From NCBI GenBank assembly GCA_038232935.1, contig JBBSMX010000002.1, forward strand, positions 1 to 64,000: 64,000 bases of DNA, given 5' to 3'. Of the stretch, positions 34,941 to 43,761 are shown one piece after another. The stretch's first letter is position 1, and each line of letters opens with the position of its first letter. The translations under genes and the position numbers were made by a program. Under the pieces are notes generated by a model. It was not told where the DNA came from and searched no databases. It saw nothing but the letters and a program-made list of their open reading frames with translations. This DNA is from JBBSMX01 sp038232935 (GTDB lineage: Bacteria > Bacteroidota > Rhodothermia > Rhodothermales > JANQRZ01).

Positions 34941-36755
34941 ATGGCCCTCGCCCCTCTCGACTGGCTCATCGTCGGCGGCTACCTCGCGTTCTCGCTCGGC
35001 CTCGCGTTCTACTTCTACCGCCGCGCCGGGCGCGACACGGGCGAGTTCTTCCTCGGGGGCCGCGACCTGCCGTGGTGGCTCGCCGGGACGAGCATGGTCG
35101 CCACGACGTTCGCCGCCGACACGCCGCTCGCGGTGACGGAGCTCGTGGCGAACGAGGGGATCGCGGGCAACTGGCTGTGGTGGTACGCCGCCATCGGGGC
35201 GATGGGAACGGTCTTCTTCTTCGCCCGGCTGTGGCGGCGCAGCGGCGTGCTGACGGACGTGGAGTTCGTAGAGCTGCGCTACGCCGGGCCGCCCGCCGCC
35301 GCCCTCCGCGGGATCAAAGCCGTCTATTTCGGCCTCTTCATGAACGGCGTCATCATCGGCTGGGTGACGCTCGCGATGGAGACGGTCGTCCGCGTGCTCT
35401 TCCCCGGCCTCGCCTTCTTCGGCCACGCGTCGGTCGGCGTCCTCGGGCTGGAGGTCGGCGCGCCGATGGCCGTCGTCGGAGTGCTGACGTTGCTGGTGGC
35501 GGCGTATTCGCTCGCCTCCGGGCTCTGGGGCATCGCCGTCACCGACATGTTCCAGTTCGCGATGGCGATGACGGGGTCGATTGCCCTCGCGTTCTTCGCG
35601 CTCGGCCTCCCGTCGGTCGGCGGGATCGGTGGCCTCATGGCGAAGCTGCCGGCCTCGACGTTCCGCTTCTTCCCCGAAGTCGGGACGGGCGCGAGCATGG
35701 CCGAGAGCGCGGGCGTGCTGACGCTCTCGGCGGCGGCGTTCGCAGCGTACGTCGGCGTGCAGTGGTGGGCGAGCTGGTATCCGGGGCAGGAGCCGGGCGG
35801 CGGCGGCTACGTCGCCCAGCGGATGCTGAGCACCCGCTGTGAACGCGATTCCCTGCTGGCGACGCTGTGGTTCGCCGTGGCGCACTACTGCCTGCGGCCG
35901 TGGCCGTGGATCGTCGTCGCCCTCTGCGCGCTCGTCCTCTACCCCGGCCTCGACGCGCCGCGTGAGGGCTACGTCCTCGTGATGCGCGAGACGCTGCCGC
36001 CCGGCCTGCTCGGCCTCCTCTTCGCCGCCTTCCTCGCCGCGTTCATGAGCACGATCTCGACGCAGCTCAACTGGGGCACGTCGTACCTCGTGAACGACCT
36101 CTACCGCCGCTTCGCCGTCCGCGACCGGAGCGAGCGGCACTACGTCGCGGCCTCGCGGTGGATCACGTTCGGCCTCGCCGTGTCCGGCTTCCTCGTGGCC
36201 CAAGGGCTCGACTCGATCAGCGGGGCGTGGGGCCTCGTGCTGAGCGCGTCGGCCGGGCTCGGGCTCGTCCTCATCCTGCGGTGGTACTGGTGGCGGGTGA
36301 ACGCGTGGAGCGAGCTGGCCGCGACGCTCACGCCGCTCCTGCTCGTCGCGCTACAGCTCGCGGGCGTGCCAGTCCCCTTCCTCACCGCTGACTTCCCCGC
36401 CAACCTCTTCGGCATCACCGCCATCACGACGGCCGTCTGGCTCGCTATCACCTTCCTCACCCGCCCCACCGACCCGGCGCGGCTCGACGCATTCTACCAG
36501 CGCGTACGGCCGGGCGGTCCCGGCTGGCGACCCGTTGCCGCGCGGAACACGGACGTGACGCCGGACGCGGGGCTGGGGCGGCTCGGCGCGTATTGGTTCG
36601 TAGGGAGCGCCGTGGTCTATCTGACGTTGTTCGGGACGGGCCACGTCATCCTCGGTCGGCACGGGACGGGCCTCGCCTTCCTGCTCGCCGCCGCGTTCGC
36701 CCTCGGCTGGCTGCTGCGCGACCTCGCCCGACAGGACGAGGGCGTGCTCCGCTGA
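34941..36755 (+). CDS. Sodium:solute symporter family protein
   Basis: A 604-residue inner-membrane transporter with about 13-14 hydrophobic spans. FFLGGRDLPWWLAGTSMVAT and FAADTPLAVTELVANEGIAG match the N-terminal core of the SSS family, and STISTQLNWGTSYLVNDLYRR is the conserved cytoplasmic loop. Sodium- or proton-coupled uptake of a small solute is expected; the substrate cannot be read from sequence. The start at 34941 opens the first span. It stands alone with a hairpin-rich leader. Confidence 0.92.
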   Translation: MALAPLDWLIVGGYLAFSLGLAFYFYRRAGRDTGEFFLGGRDLPWWLAGTSMVATTFAADTPLAVTELVANEGIAGNWLWWYAAIGAMGTVFFFARLWRRSGVLTDVEFVELRYAGPPAAALRGIKAVYFGLFMNGVIIGWVTLAMETVVRVLFPGLAFFGHASVGVLGLEVGAPMAVVGVLTLLVAAYSLASGLWGIAVTDMFQFAMAMTGSIALAFFALGLPSVGGIGGLMAKLPASTFRFFPEVGTGASMAESAGVLTLSAAAFAAYVGVQWWASWYPGQEPGGGGYVAQRMLSTRCERDSLLATLWFAVAHYCLRPWPWIVVALCALVLYPGLDAPREGYVLVMRETLPPGLLGLLFAAFLAAFMSTISTQLNWGTSYLVNDLYRRFAVRDRSERHYVAASRWITFGLAVSGFLVAQGLDSISGAWGLVLSASAGLGLVLILRWYWWRVNAWSELAATLTPLLLVALQLAGVPVPFLTADFPANLFGITAITTAVWLAITFLTRPTDPARLDAFYQRVRPGGPGWRPVAARNTDVTPDAGLGRLGAYWFVGSAVVYLTLFGTGHVILGRHGTGLAFLLAAAFALGWLLRDLARQDEGVLR

Positions 36756-36864
36756 ACGCGTGTGAACTCACTTCGACGAGCGGGACTTCAAGCTCCGAGC
36801 GTAAACCGTAACCCCTCAGTCCGGTCTGATCCGTCTCAGCCCGGTTTATTCAGGTCGACCGACC

Positions 36865-37095
36865 TCAGACGCTGTCTTCTGACTTCGCCCCGCTCAACAG
36901 CGCCCAGATTGCCATCGCGTGCCCGTGGCCCAACTCGAAGTCGTCTTTGAGCCACTGCACCACGCGGCCAGCTTTGACGCCCTCTTTCACCTTCCCGCCT
37001 TCGGTGAACCCCTTCTGCTCGGCAAGAGCTCGGAAGTCGGCAGGGCTTATTCCTGTTTTGGCTTGGATGTTTGTGAGGTACGTCTGGAAGGACAT
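36865..37095 (-). CDS. DUF4287 domain protein
   Basis: A 76-residue cytoplasmic protein that is almost all DUF4287: MSFQTYLTNIQAKTGISPAD and GVKAGRVVQWLKDDFELGHG followed by HAMAIWALLSG. The family is widespread in bacteria and has no established function; some members are fused to DUF5655 domains. Isolated gene, with 109 bp to the symporter on one side and 195 bp to the type IX cargo gene on the other. Confidence 0.9.
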   Translation of the reverse strand: MSFQTYLTNIQAKTGISPADFRALAEQKGFTEGGKVKEGVKAGRVVQWLKDDFELGHGHAMAIWALLSGAKSEDSV

Positions 37096-37290
37096 GGCGT
37101 GTTCTCAATTAGTAGGCAGGAGGCACAAGAGTCCGGTCGTCACCGGGCCGTGCCGAAAGGATGGCGAAAAGGAATGAGCGCGCGCAGTTGAGCGCGAACA
37201 GCGTGTCCCTAAACACGGCACTCCCCAGCAGTGTTATTCGGCGTTCCAACTCCCTGCCGTTCAAAGGGTCGGCCGTCGGAAGTACCTGCG

Positions 37291-38913
37291 CTACCGAACC
37301 CGGGTCACCGCTCGCGCCACCTCGAACGTCTCCCCGACGACGCGGATGAAGTAGACGCCGGCAGCGAGGGTTCGTCCGTCCAGCCGCAGTTGCAGCGCTC
37401 CGCCCGGGGCCGCCGCCACGCGGCCCTCGTAGAGCACCGCGACCCGCTCGCCCAGCGTGTTGTACACGGATACCCGCACGTCCTGCGCTTCCTCCACGAT
37501 CACCTCCACCGTCGCGGCATCGGTGAAGGGGTTGGGATAGGCGGCAAGCGCGAAGGCCCCGGCGAGTACGGAGACGGGCAGCGTCCGGCTCACGACTTCG
37601 GTGCCGTCGGCGCGCCGGAGGCGGAGGCGGAACGCGTAGATCCCCTGCGGCAGCGCCCCGAGATGCACCGTGTAAGCCGCTGAGGTTTCGGGGTCGAGCG
37701 GAGCGATCTCCACGTCCACCGGCGCGAAGACCCCGTCCGCCCCTTCGCGCTCCAGCACGGCAGCGACGAACTCGCTGCCGATGCCGAGCCGGAACGTCAG
37801 CACCACGTCGCCCTCGACCACCCGAGCGGTGAACGCGGTGAGCCCCCCTTCCAAGAGCGCCAGGCAGTCCGCACCGAGGGGCCAGCCGATGTCCTGAAAG
37901 ATGGCGCACGTGAACGGGCCGGGGCTGAAGATGGACTCGGCGCGCGCCAGCAGCGGCGTCATCAGCGAGTTGATGTCACCCGGCGGCGACACGGCCTCGT
38001 CGAGGTGGGAGAAGCTGGAGCCCGGCTCGAAGTCGGACGGGGCATAGAGGTCGATCGGGAAGGTCGTGTTGGAAGCGGAAGCGGACGGCCCGTCGAAAAA
38101 AACGTCGTCGCTTCGCAGCACGTTGCCCAACTCGAACGACGGGTTCGGATAGACGCCGGTATCAAGCAGCGAGACGCCCTGCTCGTCCTCGGCGAAGCGG
38201 TCGAAGATGAACGGGCGCACCGCGTCCGCACCGAACCCCCAGCAACCCTGTCTCACCGTGACCGGCCCCAACGCCTCTGCACAGCCTTCTCCTTCCTCCG
38301 TTACCACTTCGAACGAACCAAAGAACCCGAGCCCGTGCCCGAGCTCGTGAAGGACGACGGTCGCGAAATCGTACTGGCCCTGCGGCGTGTTCCCGTCCGT
38401 GCCGAAGTACCAGTCGATCACCCCGTCACTGTTGGTGTCGAGTGCGCTGTTGAATGTGGCGGTGATGTCCACGCCCGGGCAGATGTCGGAGCCGGGCGGA
38501 TTCAGGTTCGTGCCGAGAATCGCCTCGGCGAGGGCGACGGGGTACCACGTGTTGCGGACGGGGAACTCGGGACGCACCTCCACGCACGCCGGGGAGGTCG
38601 CAGCGAGGGTCAGACGGTCGAGCGCCGAATAGTCCGCCCGCACGTGGATCGGGACGGCCGACTCGATGTGCGTCGCCCAGATGCTCGCGGCGAAAGCGAA
38701 CGCCGTCTCGGCTTCGGGCGGGAAGCCGTTGAGATCGAGCTCGAACTGCGCCGTCGCCACGCTACGAGCAGCCCCGACGTGCGGCGGCGACACGGACGTG
38801 AAGGCGTCGTAGTCCGCTGCGAAGAGCGTGTCGGCCAGGGGCACGGCCTGCTGCGCCCGGGCGGCAGCGCCGCAGGCGAGGGCAAACGAGATCAACAGGG
38901 CGAGGCGAGACAT
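37291..38913 (-). CDS. Secreted zinc metalloprotease with type IX sorting domain
   Basis: A 540-residue protein: signal peptide (to about residue 21, AARA-QQ), a metalloprotease-like core with HELGHGLGFFGSF (zinc motif HELGH at residues 189-193, metzincin-like HExxHxxGF), and a C-terminal type IX sorting domain of about 85 residues (AAYPNPFTDAATVEVIVEE, RVSVYNTLGERVAVLYEG, LAAGVYFIRVVG). The sorting domain directs export and is removed by PorU, encoded at 44994-49130. The third metal ligand is not certain. It is probably a surface or secreted protease. Several cysteines suggest disulfides. Confidence 0.88.
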   Translation of the reverse strand: MSRLALLISFALACGAAARAQQAVPLADTLFAADYDAFTSVSPPHVGAARSVATAQFELDLNGFPPEAETAFAFAASIWATHIESAVPIHVRADYSALDRLTLAATSPACVEVRPEFPVRNTWYPVALAEAILGTNLNPPGSDICPGVDITATFNSALDTNSDGVIDWYFGTDGNTPQGQYDFATVVLHELGHGLGFFGSFEVVTEEGEGCAEALGPVTVRQGCWGFGADAVRPFIFDRFAEDEQGVSLLDTGVYPNPSFELGNVLRSDDVFFDGPSASASNTTFPIDLYAPSDFEPGSSFSHLDEAVSPPGDINSLMTPLLARAESIFSPGPFTCAIFQDIGWPLGADCLALLEGGLTAFTARVVEGDVVLTFRLGIGSEFVAAVLEREGADGVFAPVDVEIAPLDPETSAAYTVHLGALPQGIYAFRLRLRRADGTEVVSRTLPVSVLAGAFALAAYPNPFTDAATVEVIVEEAQDVRVSVYNTLGERVAVLYEGRVAAAPGGALQLRLDGRTLAAGVYFIRVVGETFEVARAVTRVR

Positions 38914-38986
38914 GAGAAGTAAGAGACGTGACGTGTCAGAGCAGGTCGGGGGCAGACGGCGCGGGACCGGCCCTACCCCGCCCTCG

Positions 38987-40498
38987 TCAGAGTTGGCCGA
39001 GGGCGGCTTTCGCACGCTGTTCGAGCGCTTTGTTGTACTCGAACGGCTGGTCGTAGGCGAGGGCACGCTCGTACGCAGTCCGGGCAGCGGCCTTATCTCC
39101 CTGCGCCTCGTACACCTCGCCGATGTAGTACTGCGCCCACGGCCCCCACTTCGCGAGGGGGTCTCCGGGGCGGCTCACGGCGAACTGGTAGTGGCGGAGC
39201 GCTTCGCTCCACTCTTCGAGCGCGTGGTACGCCCGCCCGCTGCGGTAGGAGGCCTCGGCGCGGGCGAGCGGCGGGGCCTGCTGATCGCCCAGCACAGGCT
39301 GGAGCGTCTTGATCGCCTCCCGGTAGCGCCCGCCGTCGAAGGCGTTGCGGCCGAGCAGGAGGGTGCGCTCCTGCGCCGAGAGCGGGGCTTCCTGCCGCTC
39401 CTTCGCCTCACGCAGCGCAGCGGCATCGCTGTCGTAGTCCTTCCGCGTGCGCACGCGTTCGTACTCCCGAATGGCTCCCGCCCGGTCCCCCGCCATCTCT
39501 AGTGCGAGCCCGGCGTGCAGGTGCGCCTGTGCCAGCAGCGCCTCGCCCCGGAACGTGCTCAGGTAACGCTGGAAGGAGCGCGCGGCTTCGGCGAACTTGT
39601 TCTGCCGGAAGAGCGCCTCCCCGAGGTAGTAGTCCACGTACGGCATCGAAAACGTGCCGGGTGCCCGGAGCAGCCGCTCAGTGTGGCGCAGCTCCCGTTC
39701 CGCCTCCGCCGCGCGCCGCAGCCCGAGTAGCGCGAAGCCGTGGATGTAGCTCACGAGGGGGCTCTCCGGGTTCCGCCGCTGCAACGCTACCACATACTCG
39801 ATCCCCTCCTCCTTCGCCTCGTTCACCATGATGTCCGTGAGCGCGAAGACCATGGACGCCTCGTCCCGGTAATACACGCTCCGCCGCGCCGACGTCTCCA
39901 TCTCGACCAACCCCTGCGGCACGGTCCCGCTGAACCCCATCAGCTTCAGCACCCACCGGAACGACTTCGGCACGAGGCCGACGGCGGCGTGGCACAGCCC
40001 CATCCCCCACGTCGATTCGAAGAAGTCAGGGTGCTCTTCCACGTTCTTCTCGAAGTGGTTGTACGCCCGACGCAGCGCGAAGGCGGCCTTCGTGTACTCC
40101 GTTTTCTTTGCATGGATAACGGCGCGGTGCAGCTCGGTCTCGGCGCGGAAGTGCGTGCGCCACGGCGACTCCGGCATCGCGTCGATTTCTTCGAGTAGCC
40201 GGTCGCTCCGCTCGAAGAATTGATCGTAGAGGTCGTCCTGCTCCAGAATCATCGCCCGCCACAGCGCGATCTTCGAGAGGTGCAAGAGCGCGGCCGGGCG
40301 GCCCGACGGCTGCGCAGCGAGGCGCTCGAATGACGCCTCGGCCGCGTCGAGCCGGAACGCGATCATCTCCGCCCGCCCCCGTTCGAGGAGCGCGACCGCC
40401 TCGGGCTCGCGGACGAGCATCGGCCCCGGATCGGTCGAAGCCAACACGGCCGGCGCGGCGAGCCAGAGAACGAGGAGAAACGGGAAGCGATATCGCAT
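38987..40498 (-). CDS. Secreted TPR protein
   Basis: A 503-residue protein with signal peptide MRYRFPFLLVLWLAAPAVLA and multiple TPR units, clear at FRLDAAEASFERLAAQPSGR, NKFAEAARSFQRYLSTFRGE, GDRAGAIREYERVRTRKDY and DKAAARTAYERALAYDQPFE. It probably acts as an adaptor in the periplasm. Upstream of the type IX cargo gene on the same strand (73 bp), so the two may be cotranscribed. No catalytic motif. Confidence 0.85.
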   Translation of the reverse strand: MRYRFPFLLVLWLAAPAVLASTDPGPMLVREPEAVALLERGRAEMIAFRLDAAEASFERLAAQPSGRPAALLHLSKIALWRAMILEQDDLYDQFFERSDRLLEEIDAMPESPWRTHFRAETELHRAVIHAKKTEYTKAAFALRRAYNHFEKNVEEHPDFFESTWGMGLCHAAVGLVPKSFRWVLKLMGFSGTVPQGLVEMETSARRSVYYRDEASMVFALTDIMVNEAKEEGIEYVVALQRRNPESPLVSYIHGFALLGLRRAAEAERELRHTERLLRAPGTFSMPYVDYYLGEALFRQNKFAEAARSFQRYLSTFRGEALLAQAHLHAGLALEMAGDRAGAIREYERVRTRKDYDSDAAALREAKERQEAPLSAQERTLLLGRNAFDGGRYREAIKTLQPVLGDQQAPPLARAEASYRSGRAYHALEEWSEALRHYQFAVSRPGDPLAKWGPWAQYYIGEVYEAQGDKAAARTAYERALAYDQPFEYNKALEQRAKAALGQL

Positions 40499-40552
40499 CG
40501 GGAGGGGGATGGTCCTATGTCTGTACTATCCGTTCACATCAAAAAGAGGTCC

Positions 40553-40626
40553 ATCATCTCGACCGGAGCGAGCAGAGCGCAGAAGCCCCGTAGGGCTCAT
40601 GCGGGGCTTCGCGCGGGATGACGAGA
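40553..40626. repeat. Dispersed intergenic repeat with internal hairpin
   Basis: TCATCTCGACCGGAGCG at the left and GGGATGACGAGA at the right are inverted ends of the GTCATCC...GGATGAC family (also 1412-1517 and 32341-32513). Inside, AAGCCCCG (40583-40590) pairs with CGGGGCTT (40602-40609). Gap 40499-40719 has no gene. Confidence 0.7.
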
Positions 40627-40719
40627 TTAGGTCTGTAGTGTGCGGGAGTCTGTCCTACGCGGGGATCGGTTTTCGGTATCGGCCAGCCGCTCGCTGGCCT
40701 CGATGAGCGCTCCGCCCCC

Positions 40720-42054
40720 TCACGCTTCGGCCGTCACGCGAACGTGATCGGCGGCGGGATCGAGGTTCGGCAGGCCGAGCTGGCCTTCGGAAGCAGCGAT
40801 CACCGTCGCCACCGTCGCATCGCCGGTGACGTTCGTCACGGTGCGGAGCATGTCGAGGATCCGGTCCACGCCGAGGATGAGCGCGATGCCCGCCACCGGG
40901 ACGTTGATGGACTGCAGGATGATGACGAGCATGATGATGCCTGCGCCCGGCACCGCCGCCGTCCCGATGGAGGCGAGGACGGCCGTAAAGACGATGGTGA
41001 GCTGGGCCGCGAGGCCGAGGTCGAGCCCGATGGCCTGGGCGATGAACACGGCGGCGACGGCCTGGTAGAGCGCCGTCCCGTCCATGTTGATCGTCGCCCC
41101 GAGCGGGAGCACGAACGACGACACCTCCTCGCTCACGCCGAGCTTCTCCTCGCACCGCTCCATCGTCACCGGCAGCGTCGCCCCGCTCGACGACGTAGAG
41201 AACGCGACGAGCTGGGCGGGGCCGATTCCGCTGTAAAACGTCTTGAGCGACATCGGCGTGAACGATTTCAGGAGGACGGTGTACGTCACGAGCATGTGGA
41301 TCGCGAGGCCGAGCACGACGGCGAGGCAGTAGTACCCGAGCGCGCCGACGAGTTCGACGATCCGGTTGACATCGTCCCCGGCGACCTGCGTGATCGTCCC
41401 TGCGAGCAGGGCGAAGACGCCGATGGGGGCCATCAGCATAATCACGTCCACGAGCCGGATAATGAGGTCGTTCAACCCGTCAATCACGTCGAGCACCGGC
41501 TTCGCCTTCTCGCGGGGAATCTGGATCAGCCCGATCCCGAGGAAGAGGGCAACGAACACCACTTGCAGCATATTCCCGTTGTCAGAGATCGACGCGAACA
41601 GGTTGCCCGGCACGATGTCCACAAGGAACTGGAGCGGGCCGCGCGACTGCACCGCCATCGCCGCGGCCTCCCGCGACGCCGCATCGCTGGCATAGGACGC
41701 GCCGAGTTCGGCCTGAAGCGAGGCCGGGATCGCACTGCCGGGCTGGAGCAGGTTCACGATCACGAGCCCGATGGTGACCGCTACTGCTGTCGTCGCGAGG
41801 TAAATCAGGATCGTCTTGCCGCCGATGCGCGAGAGCTTCCGCAGGTCGCTGAGCGAGGCGACGCCGAGGATGAGCGACACCAGCACGAGCGGCACGGCGA
41901 TGAGCTTGAGCGCGTTCAGAAAGATCGTCCCGAACGGCGCGATCCAGTTGGCCGTGAACGTGCCCCACCCGTTCGCAGCGGCAACCACGCCGTAGATCAG
42001 CCCGAGGACGAGGCCGAGGATGATCTGCCAGTGGAGCTTCTTGTACCAGGGCAT
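40720..42054 (-). CDS. Dicarboxylate/amino acid:cation symporter (DAACS)
   Basis: A 444-residue inner-membrane transporter with eight spans and two re-entrant loops. KKLHWQIILGLVLGLIYGVV and FLNALKLIAVPLVLVSLILG begin the DAACS fold. STSSSGATLPVTMERCEEKL is re-entrant loop 1 with the serine-rich motif, and LPLGATINMDGTALYQAVAA holds the NMDGT sodium site. It imports glutamate, aspartate or C4-dicarboxylates with Na+ or H+. A monocistronic gene. A repeat element lies between it and the next gene upstream on the map. Confidence 0.95.
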   Translation of the reverse strand: MPWYKKLHWQIILGLVLGLIYGVVAAANGWGTFTANWIAPFGTIFLNALKLIAVPLVLVSLILGVASLSDLRKLSRIGGKTILIYLATTAVAVTIGLVIVNLLQPGSAIPASLQAELGASYASDAASREAAAMAVQSRGPLQFLVDIVPGNLFASISDNGNMLQVVFVALFLGIGLIQIPREKAKPVLDVIDGLNDLIIRLVDVIMLMAPIGVFALLAGTITQVAGDDVNRIVELVGALGYYCLAVVLGLAIHMLVTYTVLLKSFTPMSLKTFYSGIGPAQLVAFSTSSSGATLPVTMERCEEKLGVSEEVSSFVLPLGATINMDGTALYQAVAAVFIAQAIGLDLGLAAQLTIVFTAVLASIGTAAVPGAGIIMLVIILQSINVPVAGIALILGVDRILDMLRTVTNVTGDATVATVIAASEGQLGLPNLDPAADHVRVTAEA

Positions 42055-42108
42055 GCGCGCTCAGGGTAGGTGGACGACGGAGAGAAAGTACGCACGGCAG
42101 GGGGCGAG

Positions 42109-42182
42109 CGTAGGGGCAAGGCGTGCCTTGCCCGTGGTAGAGCCAGCGACGACGTTCGGACACGGCGTGCCGTTTCCCTACG
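42109..42182. repeat. Degenerate palindromic repeat, GTAGGGGC family
   Basis: Outer arms CGTAGGG (42109-42115) and CCCTACG (42176-42182), with an inner palindrome GGGCAAGGC-GT-GCCTTGCCC (42114-42133) and a second ACGGC-GT-GCCGT (42162-42173). It directly abuts the stop codon of the DUF92 fusion gene at 42183. Confidence 0.7.
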
Positions 42183-43667
42183 TCACAGCAGCGCCACGAC
42201 GGCGGTGGGCACCGCGGCACCGGTGAGGGTACAGGCGAGGTTCACGCGGTCGTTCGTGATCCAGCGCCAGCCGCGCACGAGAGCGTGGGCGTGCTCTCCG
42301 GAACGAGACCGCTCAGTCAGCCGCCCGCTCTGCGTATCGCGGTAGAGCGCCTGCGCCGTCGCCCCGAGCAGGCTGTCGACGAGCGCCGCTGCCATTCCGC
42401 CGCCGATGACGAGACCGGCCGCAGCCACCACTCCGAGCGCCTCGACCTGCGCCCCGACGAAGGGCAGCAGGCTGAGAAAGACGGCGGTGGCTCCGGCGAG
42501 AGCGCCGAGCGTACCCGCGACGGAGACGCCGCCCGACGTGCCGGGCGGGACGCGTCGCCCGCTCCAGATCAGCCGCGTCGGCCCCTTCACGAGCGTGCCG
42601 ATCTCGGTCCCCCATGTGTCGGCGGCGGCGGCGGCGAAGGCTCCGGCGTAGCCCCAGTACAGCGCGTCGGCGGGGACGAACACGTACGCGACGAGCAGCA
42701 TCCACGCCACCCCGCCGTTGGCATAGACCTGCCCCGCGTCGCGCCGGCTGCCTTTCTCCGCGACCGCCTCCGACTCCGCTTTGCGCCGTCGCCCGAGCTT
42801 GGAGAGCAGGCTGGAAAGCACGAAGAACGTAGCACCCGGCACCGCCCACGCCGGGCCGAGCGCGACGACAGAGAACGCGAGGCCCGCAGCAGCGAGCGCC
42901 CCGGACAGGTCGAGAAATCGAAGAGCGAGGGCCGCCGCGCTGAATGCGGCAGCTACCGCGACGGCGGCGACCAACTCCCCCACCGCCTCGGGCGCGGCAT
43001 GCAGCATCACGAGGGGCACGACGACGGCGACTACGATGAAGAAATTATCCCATCCCCCGCTTGCCAGCGCCTCCGCTCCCGTCGCTACTATCGCCACGAC
43101 AAAGGCGGCGGCGATGCCGGCCGGGGTCAGCCCGTGCCCGCCGAGCACGGCGAGGGCTCCCGCCGTGAGGGCAAAGGCCGAGAGAAAGAACGCCAGCGAG
43201 CCCGCCACCGACTTCTCATTCGCCCCCATGCGGAACCGCCTCGGCCGCGCCGACGACGTCCCCACAGCCGATGCCAGCGGGTCGGAGACGGCGAGGACGA
43301 GGAAGGCCGTCTGGAGGATGTAGACCCGATCCGGATCGAGCGTCCAGCAGGTGAGGAGCGCGAACAGCAGCGCGAGTGGGTAGGTGACGGTCCCCCAACT
43401 TCGCCGCTCGATGGCGTGCATGCCCGGGAAGACGCGACGTGGCACCGCCCACAGGTTCACGACGACGAAGAGTCCGGCCAGCACGTACACCCCATCCGGC
43501 CGTGCGAACAAAAACGGGCAGCACGCCACGAGTACGCCGGTCAGCGCGTGGACGAACCGTCGCGACGCCTCGGGCCGCCAGCCTGCTTTCGCCCGAAGCA
43601 CTTCTCCCATCCCGACCACGGTCAGCAACCCTAACCCGAAGAGGACGAATGCAGCGAAGTCGGTCAT
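42183..43667 (-). CDS. Fusion of phytol/dolichol-kinase-like and DUF92 domains
   Basis: A 494-residue membrane protein with two domains. Residues about 1-215 match the SEC59/VTE5-type polyprenol kinase: RRFVHALTGV, RRSWGTVTYPLALLFALL, DPLASAVGT and ANEKSVAGSLAFF. Residues about 245-490 are a DUF92 domain: AFAAAAADTWGTEIG, GTSGGVSVAGTLGALAGAT and GGGMAAALVDSLLGATAQAL. In plants VTE5 makes phytyl phosphate and VTE6 (DUF92) makes phytyl diphosphate. A fusion would make both phosphorylations in one protein and allow salvage of phytol, farnesol or geranylgeraniol. Function is inferred from domain knowledge. Its stop abuts a palindromic repeat. Confidence 0.8.
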   Translation of the reverse strand: MTDFAAFVLFGLGLLTVVGMGEVLRAKAGWRPEASRRFVHALTGVLVACCPFLFARPDGVYVLAGLFVVVNLWAVPRRVFPGMHAIERRSWGTVTYPLALLFALLTCWTLDPDRVYILQTAFLVLAVSDPLASAVGTSSARPRRFRMGANEKSVAGSLAFFLSAFALTAGALAVLGGHGLTPAGIAAAFVVAIVATGAEALASGGWDNFFIVVAVVVPLVMLHAAPEAVGELVAAVAVAAAFSAAALALRFLDLSGALAAAGLAFSVVALGPAWAVPGATFFVLSSLLSKLGRRRKAESEAVAEKGSRRDAGQVYANGGVAWMLLVAYVFVPADALYWGYAGAFAAAAADTWGTEIGTLVKGPTRLIWSGRRVPPGTSGGVSVAGTLGALAGATAVFLSLLPFVGAQVEALGVVAAAGLVIGGGMAAALVDSLLGATAQALYRDTQSGRLTERSRSGEHAHALVRGWRWITNDRVNLACTLTGAAVPTAVVALL

Positions 43668-43686
43668 AGAGCTCTAAAATGTAGCG

Positions 43687-43735
43687 GCGTAAAACGTAAG
43701 GGTGCCGGCAGCGAAAGCATCGCCACCGGCACCCT
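43687..43735 (-). terminator. Terminator downstream of porV
   Basis: On the minus strand AGGGTGCCGG pairs with CCGGCACCCT (43726-43735 and 43699-43708), followed by TACGTTTTACG. It lies 27 bp after the porV stop and ends the porU-porV transcript before the DUF92 fusion gene. Confidence 0.6.
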
Positions 43736-43761
43736 CATGCGTCAAACTCTACGCATTAACC

